From assembly GCA_947373495.1 (NCBI GenBank), contig CANBXZ010000001.1, positions 1 to 64,000 of the forward strand: a DNA stretch of 64,000 nucleotides, in the 5' to 3' direction. Positions 58,984 to 64,000 of this stretch are shown piece after piece (positions within the stretch are counted from its first letter, which is position 1; each line of letters opens with the position of its first letter). Under the pieces are notes generated by a model, which worked only from the letters and a program-made list of their open reading frames with translations, was not told the origin of the DNA and did not search any database. Source of the stretch: Acetobacteraceae bacterium (GTDB lineage: Bacteria; Pseudomonadota; Alphaproteobacteria; Acetobacterales; Acetobacteraceae). The position numbers were made by a program, and so were the translations under genes.

Positions 58984-59760
58984 TCAGGTGCCGGTCCACA
59001 CCGCCGGCTGCTTGGCCAGGAAGTTCTTCACCCCGTTGCGGAAGTCGTTGCTGGTGAAGCACATCGTCACCAGGTCGTCGCCGTCCACCTGGCGCGCGGC
59101 CAGCCGCAGCCGGCGCAGGGCTTCCTTGGTGGCGCGCATGGTCAGCGGCGCATTCGCCGCCACCTGGCGCGCCAGCGCCTCGGCACGGGCCTGCAGGGCG
59201 GCGTGGTCGGGCAGCACTTCGGAGACGAGGCCGATCGCCTTGGCCTCATCGGCCTCCACCAGCCGGGCGGTATAGACCAGGTCCAGCACCTTCGCCGGGC
59301 CGAGCAGCGCCGCCAGTCGGCCGTAATTGGCCATGGAAAGGCAGTTGCCCAGCGTCTTCGCAATGGGGAAGCCGAACCGCATGTTGGCCGCGGCGATGCG
59401 CATGTCGCAGACCCCGGCAATGGCACCACCGCCGCCGGTGCAGGCGCCGGCAATGGCGGCGATGGTCGGCTTCGGGCACATCTCCAGCGCCACCAGCACG
59501 GCGTCGATCCGTTCCTCGTAGTGCAGCGCGTCCTCGGGCGTGCTGAACGCGCGGAACTGGGAGATGTCGGTGCCGGCGGCGAAGGCCTTTTCCCCGGCGC
59601 CGGTGATGACCAGCACCTTCACCGCGGGGTCGTCGCCCACCGTCTCGGCGATTTCCTTCAACCGCGCGTACATCGGGAAGGTCATGGCGTTGCGCGCCTG
59701 CGGGCGGTTCAGGGTGATGAAGCCGACGCCGTCGCGGATCTCGTACAGCAGCTCTTCCAT
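58984..59760 (-). CDS. Enoyl-CoA hydratase/isomerase (crotonase-fold) protein
   Basis: This is a 258-residue crotonase-fold protein. The CoA and oxyanion-hole elements are present (AFAAGTDISQF and GACTGGGGAIAGVCDMRIA). The two catalytic Glu residues of classical enoyl-CoA hydratase are not found where expected; the segment after RFGFP reads IAKTLGN and the next helix begins MANYGRL. It is therefore unlikely to be a simple hydratase and may be an isomerase, racemase, decarboxylase or carnitine-type CoA enzyme. GGAGG precedes the ATG at 59760. It is divergent from the CaiB-type CoA transferase gene, a natural partner. Confidence 0.85.
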   Translation of the reverse strand: MEELLYEIRDGVGFITLNRPQARNAMTFPMYARLKEIAETVGDDPAVKVLVITGAGEKAFAAGTDISQFRAFSTPEDALHYEERIDAVLVALEMCPKPTIAAIAGACTGGGGAIAGVCDMRIAAANMRFGFPIAKTLGNCLSMANYGRLAALLGPAKVLDLVYTARLVEADEAKAIGLVSEVLPDHAALQARAEALARQVAANAPLTMRATKEALRRLRLAARQVDGDDLVTMCFTSNDFRNGVKNFLAKQPAVWTGT

Positions 59761-59778
59761 GCGGGTATCCTCCGTGCC

Positions 59779-59793
59779 TGGCGCCACCCTTGC
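59779..59793 (+). promoter_or_regulatory. Candidate sigma-54 promoter for the CaiB-type gene
   Basis: TGGCGCC-ACCC-TTGC has ten bases between GG (59780-59781) and GC (59792-59793). The -12 half is perfect and the -24 half has two mismatches. It lies 53 nt before the ATG at 59847. Confidence 0.6.
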
Positions 59794-59811
59794 CGGGGAA
59801 GCAGGTTCGCG

Positions 59812-59826
59812 GCAAGTCTTCCGCCA
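59812..59826 (-). promoter_or_regulatory. Candidate sigma-54 promoter for the crotonase-fold gene
   Basis: The minus strand reads TGGCGGA-AGAC-TTGC, with exact spacing and a perfect -12 half. It lies 51 nt before the ATG at 59760. It is interleaved with the oppositely directed site at 59779-59793, so the two transcripts would overlap at their 5' ends. Confidence 0.55.
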
Positions 59827-59846
59827 CCCCGTGCAGGAGCCTCCCC

Positions 59847-61019
59847 ATGCTGCCCTTGTCCCGCTTCACCGTGCTCGACCTCACCCGCGTCCGGTCCGGC
59901 CCCACCTGCGTGCGCCAGTTGGCGGACTGGGGCGCCAATGTCATCAAGGTGGAAGCGACCGAGGCGGTGGACACCGGCGGTGGCCTGGGCGGCGAACGCC
60001 ACGGGCCGGACTTTCAGCATGTTCACCGCAACAAGCGCAGCATGACGCTGAACCTGAAGGACCCGGACGGGCTGGCGCTGTTCAAGCGCCTGGTCGCCAA
60101 GGCCGATGTGGTGGTGGAGAACTACCGCCCCGACGTGAAGGACCGCCTGGGCATCAACTTCGAGGCATTGTCCGCGGTGAACCCGCGCATCGTGCTGGGC
60201 AGCATCGGCGGTTTCGGCCAGACCGGCCCCTATGCCCGCCGCCCGGGCTTCGACCAGATCGCCCAGGGCATGGGCGGCATCATGTCGGTCACCGGCCTGC
60301 CGGGGCAGGGCCCGGTGCGCGCCGGCATCCCGGTGGCGGACCTCACCGCCGGGCTGTACTGCGCCATCGGCATCCTGGTCGCCCTGCTGGAACGCGAGCA
60401 GACCGGCAAGGGGCGCTGGGTCCACACCAGCCTGCTGGAGGCCATGGTGGCGATGATGGACTTCCAGGCCACCCGCTGGACCATGAAGCACGAAGTGCCC
60501 GGCCAGGCCGGCAACGACCACCCCACCACCGTGCCCACCGGCCTGTTCAACACCAAGGACGGGCTGATGAACCTGGCCGGCGGCGGGCAGGAGATGTGGA
60601 ACCGCATCGTGGAAACCCTGGGCATCTTCGAGCAGGCGAAGGACCCGGACCTGGCCACCGACAAGCTGCGGGCGGCCAACCGGGAAAAGACCAACGGCGT
60701 GCTGCAGGCGGTGCTGCAGACCAACACCAGCGCCTACTGGATCGAGCGGCTGAACAAGGCCGGCGTGCCGGCCGGCCCGGTCTATGCCATGGACCAGGTC
60801 TTCGCCGACGAGCAGGTGAAGCACCTGGGCCTGGAATGGCCGGTGGAGCACCCGACGCTCGGCACGGTGAACCTGGTGCGCCACCCGACCAACATCGAGG
60901 GCGTCGCCAACCCGCGCCGCCCGACGCCGGAACGCGGCGAGCAGACCGACGAGATCCTGGCTGAATTCGGCCTGACCCCGGCGGAAGTGGCCGCGCTCAG
61001 GGCCAAGGGCGCGATTTGA
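59847..61019 (+). CDS. CaiB/BaiF-family CoA transferase (family III)
   Basis: This is a 390-residue family III CoA transferase that moves CoA between carboxylic acids, as in formyl-CoA:oxalate or carnitine metabolism. It opens VLDLTRVRSGPTCVRQLADWGANVIKVE, and the catalytic Asp is Asp136 in RPGFDQIAQGMGGIM. It also carries the RGKDRKS-like RNKRSMTLNLKDP stretch. The ATG at 59847 follows CAGGAG. It probably activates the acid handled by the divergent crotonase-fold enzyme or by the tartrate dehydratase-like enzyme downstream. A GC hairpin 9 nt after the stop separates it from the latter. Confidence 0.9.
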   Translation: MLPLSRFTVLDLTRVRSGPTCVRQLADWGANVIKVEATEAVDTGGGLGGERHGPDFQHVHRNKRSMTLNLKDPDGLALFKRLVAKADVVVENYRPDVKDRLGINFEALSAVNPRIVLGSIGGFGQTGPYARRPGFDQIAQGMGGIMSVTGLPGQGPVRAGIPVADLTAGLYCAIGILVALLEREQTGKGRWVHTSLLEAMVAMMDFQATRWTMKHEVPGQAGNDHPTTVPTGLFNTKDGLMNLAGGGQEMWNRIVETLGIFEQAKDPDLATDKLRAANREKTNGVLQAVLQTNTSAYWIERLNKAGVPAGPVYAMDQVFADEQVKHLGLEWPVEHPTLGTVNLVRHPTNIEGVANPRRPTPERGEQTDEILAEFGLTPAEVAALRAKGAI

Positions 61020-61027
61020 GGCACACC

Positions 61028-61055
61028 GGCGGGCGGGCACCTTGACCCGCCCGCC
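61028..61055 (+). terminator. GC-rich hairpin after the CaiB-type gene
   Basis: GGCGGGCGGG (61028-61037) and CCCGCCCGCC (61046-61055) form a perfect 10-bp stem with an 8-nt loop, just after the stop codon and without a U tract. Confidence 0.55.
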
Positions 61056-61060
61056 CGGCT

Positions 61061-61075
61061 GGGCCAGCAATCTGC
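61061..61075 (+). promoter_or_regulatory. Weak sigma-54-like site before the tartrate dehydratase-like gene
   Basis: GGGCCAG-CAAT-CTGC keeps the GG-N10-GC spacing but has three mismatches in the -24 half and one in the -12 half. Its place, between the terminator hairpin and an ATG 29 nt away, is that of a promoter. Confidence 0.3.
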
Positions 61076-61103
61076 CATAGCAGTAGCAGAAGGCCGGCCC
61101 AGC

Positions 61104-62282
61104 ATGCGCATCGCCTCCATCCGCGACGGGGTTGTCCCCATCGCCTCCGACATCGCCAACGCCTTCATCGACTTCTCCAAGATGACCGCCAGCGTGGTCG
61201 CGGTGACGGTGGAGGACGGCAACGGCCGCAGCGCCACCGGCTATGGCTTCAACAGCAATGGCCGCTACGCCCAGCCCGGCCTGCTGCGTGAACGCTTCAT
61301 CCCCCGCCTGCTGGAAGCCAACGAAGCCGCGCTGGAACACGGCGATGGCGGGCTGGAGCCGGCCGGCGGCTGGGCGGCGATGATGAAGAACGAAAAGCCC
61401 GGCGGCCATGGCGAGCGCAGCGTGGCCGTGGGCGTGCTGGACATGGCGCTGTGGGACGCCGCGGCCAAGCTGGAAGGCGTGCCGCTGTGGAAGCTGCTGG
61501 CGCTGCGCTACCGCCAGGGCCAGGCCGACGACAATGCCTGGATCTACGCCGCCGGCGGCTACTACTACCCGGGCAAGGGCGTCGGCGCCTTGGTCGAGGA
61601 GATGAAGCGCTATCTCGGCCTGGGCTATTCCGTGGTGAAGATGAAGATCGGCGGCGCCCCCGGCACCAGCGTGCGCGACGCGCTGCGGGAAGACGTGGAA
61701 CGCATCGAGGCCGTGCTGAAGCTGCTGGACGGCGATGGCAGCCGGCTGTGCGTGGATGTGAACGGCCGCTTCGGCCTGCACGCTGCCCTGGCCTATGGCG
61801 CCGCGCTGGAACGCTACAAGCTGCGTTGGTACGAGGAACCGCTGGACCCGCTGGACTACAGCACCCACGCCACGCTCGCCGAGCACTACAAGGGCCCGAT
61901 CGCCACCGGCGAGAACCTGTTCAGCATGCAGGACGCCCGCAACCTGATCCGCCATGGCGGCCTGCGGCCCGACCGCGACATCCTGCAATTCGACCCGGCG
62001 CTGAGCTACGGCCTGGTGGAATACCTGCGCACCCTGACGATGCTGGCCGAAAATGGCTGGAGCCCGCGGCGCTGCGTGCCGCATGGCGGCCACCAGTTCG
62101 CGCTGAACATCGCGGTGGGGTTGGGGCTGGGCGGCAATGAAAGCTACCCGGAGGTCTTCGCGCCCTTCGGCGGCTTCGCCGACGCCACGCCGGTGCAGGA
62201 CAGCCGGATCAAGATGCCCGACGCGCCGGGTATCGGCTTCGAGCAGAAGGCCAATCTCTGGGCGGTGCTGAAGGACCTTTAG
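61104..62282 (+). CDS. tarD: D(-)-tartrate dehydratase-like enolase-superfamily enzyme
   Basis: This 392-residue enzyme of the mandelate racemase/enolase superfamily closely resembles, over its whole length, the D-tartrate dehydratase (TarD) described from Bradyrhizobium. Shared features are the N-terminal IRNAYIDF-like segment (IANAFIDFSKM), GYGFNSNGRY, EKPGGHGERSVAVG and AAGGYYYPGKG. Active-site residues are Lys179 and Lys181 (KMK), metal ligands Asp218, Glu244 and Glu270, and the acid/base His in VPHGGH (327 or 330). It should convert D-tartrate to oxaloacetate, or act on a very similar acid-sugar compound. It is the last gene before a convergent core gene. Confidence 0.88.
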   Translation: MRIASIRDGVVPIASDIANAFIDFSKMTASVVAVTVEDGNGRSATGYGFNSNGRYAQPGLLRERFIPRLLEANEAALEHGDGGLEPAGGWAAMMKNEKPGGHGERSVAVGVLDMALWDAAAKLEGVPLWKLLALRYRQGQADDNAWIYAAGGYYYPGKGVGALVEEMKRYLGLGYSVVKMKIGGAPGTSVRDALREDVERIEAVLKLLDGDGSRLCVDVNGRFGLHAALAYGAALERYKLRWYEEPLDPLDYSTHATLAEHYKGPIATGENLFSMQDARNLIRHGGLRPDRDILQFDPALSYGLVEYLRTLTMLAENGWSPRRCVPHGGHQFALNIAVGLGLGGNESYPEVFAPFGGFADATPVQDSRIKMPDAPGIGFEQKANLWAVLKDL

Positions 62283-62295
62283 CGCCCTCAGGCGC
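62282..62295. terminator. Short hairpin between convergent genes
   Basis: GCGCC-CTCA-GGCGC directly overlaps the end of the tartrate dehydratase-like gene, and further GC-rich dyads follow to about 62335. The 168-nt gap to the Tim44-like gene holds nothing else recognisable. Confidence 0.35.
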
Positions 62296-62450
62296 CGGGC
62301 GCCGCCGCTTGGCTGCGCGGGCCTGAGCGGCCCGCCCGATCAGTTGGGAACGGCCTTCGCGTTCCCGCCGTGCAATCCCGTCAAGGCCGGGCCTGACCCG
62401 GCCATGCAGGCCCATCGCGCCCAGCCCCCGCGGGCCGGGCGCCGCTGCCT

Positions 62451-63395
62451 TCAGCTGTTCTGCTGGATGGCGCTCAGCAGCCACTGGCCGCCACGGGCGC
62501 GCACGAAGGTCCAGGTTTCCACCGCCTGGGTGCGCTGGGTGGTGCTGCCCTCGGCCAGGCTGTTGTCGGCCACGCGGAAGGTGGCATCCAGCATGGTGAA
62601 GCGCATGGCCACCGTGGCGTAGTCGCGGCCGTTCTCGGCCCAGGCCTCGGCCAGGTCGCCCTGCTCCAGCTTCACGTCGCGGGTTTCATTGCGCAGGCCG
62701 CGGCTGGCCAGCTCGGCCAGGTCGTCGGCGAAGTACTGCACCATCTCCGGCGTGCACAGGCCCTGCAACGCGCGCAGGTCCTGGCGCGACCAGGCGGCGT
62801 TGACGCCCTGCAGGGTCTGCTCGAAGCCCTGGAAATCGGCATCGCTGACATTCACCGGCGTGGCCGCCGGGGCACCGCCGCCGCCGCCGCCAAAGGCCGG
62901 GCCAGGCTGCGCCTGCCGGGCCATGCCGTTCGGAATGCCCGCCATGGCGGGTTCCTGGCGCCGGCGCAGGAAGCCCAGCACCAGCCACACCAGGCCACCG
63001 ACCAGCGCGATCTGCAGCAGCAGGCCCAGGAAGCCGGCGCCGCTGAAGCCGCCACCACCGAACAGGCCATGGCCGAACAGCAGGCCGCCGATGCCGACGC
63101 CGATGATCCCGCCCATCAGGCCGGACATGAAGCCCCCGCCGAACAGGCCCGGCCGCGCCGCCTGCGGCATGGCGGTCTGCGGTGCGCCCATGCCGGGGCG
63201 GCCGGGTTCGGTCATGCTGCGCTGCATCGGCGCGGCGGCGGAAGGGGCGGTATTGGTGGAGGGCGGCGCGCTGTAGGTGCGGCTGCCGCGACTGCCCGCA
63301 GAGCTGCCGCCGCCGGGGCGGGCGTCTGCCAACATGGGCGCCAGGGCCAGCATGCCGGCGATCAGGGCCGCGAGGGTGAGGGATGGGCGAGGCAT
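62451..63395 (-). CDS. Tim44-like domain protein, membrane-bound
   Basis: This is a 314-residue protein. It has an N-terminal signal or anchor (LTLAALIAGMLALAPMLADARP) and a Gly/Ser/Pro-rich low-complexity stretch (about 33-90). A Gly-rich membrane region follows (GGGFMSGLMGGIIGVGIGGLLFGHGLF and LLLQIALVGGLVWLVLGFL). The Tim44-like domain spans about residues 190-314 and contains FEQTLQGVNAAWSRQDLRALQGLCTPEMVQYF. Bacterial proteins of this kind sit in or near the inner membrane with unknown roles. AAGGAAG precedes the ATG at 63395. It is a core-type gene and marks the right end of the accessory region. Confidence 0.87.
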   Translation of the reverse strand: MPRPSLTLAALIAGMLALAPMLADARPGGGSSAGSRGSRTYSAPPSTNTAPSAAAPMQRSMTEPGRPGMGAPQTAMPQAARPGLFGGGFMSGLMGGIIGVGIGGLLFGHGLFGGGGFSGAGFLGLLLQIALVGGLVWLVLGFLRRRQEPAMAGIPNGMARQAQPGPAFGGGGGGAPAATPVNVSDADFQGFEQTLQGVNAAWSRQDLRALQGLCTPEMVQYFADDLAELASRGLRNETRDVKLEQGDLAEAWAENGRDYATVAMRFTMLDATFRVADNSLAEGSTTQRTQAVETWTFVRARGGQWLLSAIQQNS

Positions 63396-63669
63396 TGGAC
63401 GTGCTTCCTTTGGCACCATTCCACCGTGATATAGGGTGTCGGCCCCGGCAATACGAGAGATGTCCATCCGGTAATCTTCAGCCGGCCAGGGAACCGGCGC
63501 CCGAACTCGGCATTTGAATGCTCCGGGCGCCACGTGTTACGTGTGGGCGGTCAAGCTCAGCAGCATGCGCCCGAGTCGCGGCCGGTTTTGCCGCATGTTC
63601 CGCACTGCCGTGCTCAGTCTCCCATCCGCGCTTCAGCCGCAGTGGCGCGGAATTGTCCCTTGGAGTGTT

Positions 63670-64000
63670 GTGTTGAAGCTTACCCCTCAGCAGGTCGCGG
63701 CTGCGAAGGCCCGCGGTTTCGTGATGTTCCCCGCTACCCAGGGCCAGATCGACCGGATGACCATGCAGCGCCGGGTATTCGACGTTGATGGCAAGCCGCA
63801 TGTTGTCTCCCGCGATGGGCTTTACTTTGAAACCCACGCCACGCTGGCGCCGATGATTGCCGACGCCCTGGCCGCCATGCCGGCAGCGCCCGAGCCCGAG
63901 CCCATGGCAGCGGCGCCGGTAGTGGTGGCGGCCGCGCCGGACGTGGCTGTGGCCGCTGAACCCGCCGCGGTGGAAGCCGAAGCCGAGCCCGAAGCCGCGG
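63670..64000 (+). CDS. Hypothetical protein, 3' end outside the window
   Basis: An open frame without stop runs from the GTG at 63670 (or the TTG at 63673) to the end of the window, at least 110 residues. TTGGAG lies just upstream. It begins LKLTPQQVAAAKARGFVMFPATQGQIDRMT, then has a compact part with RRVFDVDGKPHVVSRDGLYFETHATLAPMIADAL. After that it becomes an Ala/Pro/Glu/Val-rich tail (from about residue 70). No family is recognised. The tail resembles flexible linkers of cell-envelope or DNA-binding proteins, but no function can be assigned. The 274 nt before it (63396-63669) show no gene. Confidence 0.55.
   Translation, partial: MLKLTPQQVAAAKARGFVMFPATQGQIDRMTMQRRVFDVDGKPHVVSRDGLYFETHATLAPMIADALAAMPAAPEPEPMAAAPVVVAAAPDVAVAAEPAAVEAEAEPEAA

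Noticed and set aside
62283-62340. Possible seventh copy of the dispersed repeat
   Set aside because: Only GCCCTCAG and GCCGCCGCTT are shared and the conserved GGCGATCA end is missing, so chance similarity is likely.

Overview
The window is a very GC-rich stretch of chromosome, most likely from an alphaproteobacterium of the Rhodospirillales/Acetobacteraceae type (Roseomonas-like). This is inferred from base composition and from gene families: YbbN, LON-domain, Trm112, DUF971, FolD/DUF167/YggT and Tim44-like housekeeping genes beside many Tat-type solute-binding proteins, a Bug-family binding protein and abundant CoA and oxygenase genes. No rRNA, CRISPR array, transposase or phage gene is visible.

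Layout. Positions 1-7080 and 62451-64000 hold core genes and two tRNAs (Gly-GCC on the minus strand, Ala-CGC on the plus strand). Positions 7264-62282 form a long accessory catabolic and uptake region: (i) TauD oxygenase-RidA-DUF1028, divergent from a 3-dehydroquinate-dehydratase-like gene and a 2-hydroxyacid dehydrogenase; (ii) a LysR regulator divergent from an HpaB-type flavin monooxygenase, followed by a complete polyamine/opine-type ABC importer; (iii) a second importer of that type with an LLM monooxygenase and a fused double permease; (iv) two Rieske oxygenases interleaved with a taurine/nitrate-type ABC importer, then a cupin and a cytosolic PhnD-like protein; (v) on the minus strand, RidA plus another taurine-type importer with two different permeases; (vi) a MarR regulator and a molybdenum hydroxylase (three subunits) with an amidohydrolase; (vii) SDR, 2-oxoglutarate-type oxygenase and a full Liv importer; (viii) a two-subunit CoA transferase, CinA, a fumarylacetoacetase-family protein and an MFS exporter; (ix) a 1130-residue protein with calcium-binding repeats; (x) class II aldolase plus orphan Bug binding protein, a cyanurate/barbiturate ring-opening amidohydrolase, a crotonase-fold protein, a CaiB-type CoA transferase and a D-tartrate dehydratase-like enzyme.

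The genes look like modules that each import a small organic molecule and start its breakdown by oxygenation, ring opening, dehydration or CoA transfer. Five complete ABC importers occur within about 33 kb. None of the flavin or Rieske oxygenases has a visible reductase partner, so electrons must come from genes elsewhere.

The most striking signal is regulatory. At least nine intergenic sites match the sigma-54 (RpoN) -24/-12 promoter pattern TGGCACG-N4-TTGC with exact GG-N10-GC spacing. Each lies before, and points into, one of the uptake or catabolic operons. One divergent pair flanks a perfect 11-bp inverted repeat placed like an enhancer-binding-protein site. The housekeeping genes at the two ends lack such sites. 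This suggests that much of the region is a sigma-54-dependent, nutrient-responsive regulon whose activator is encoded outside the window. This is read by eye from sequence and has not been tested.
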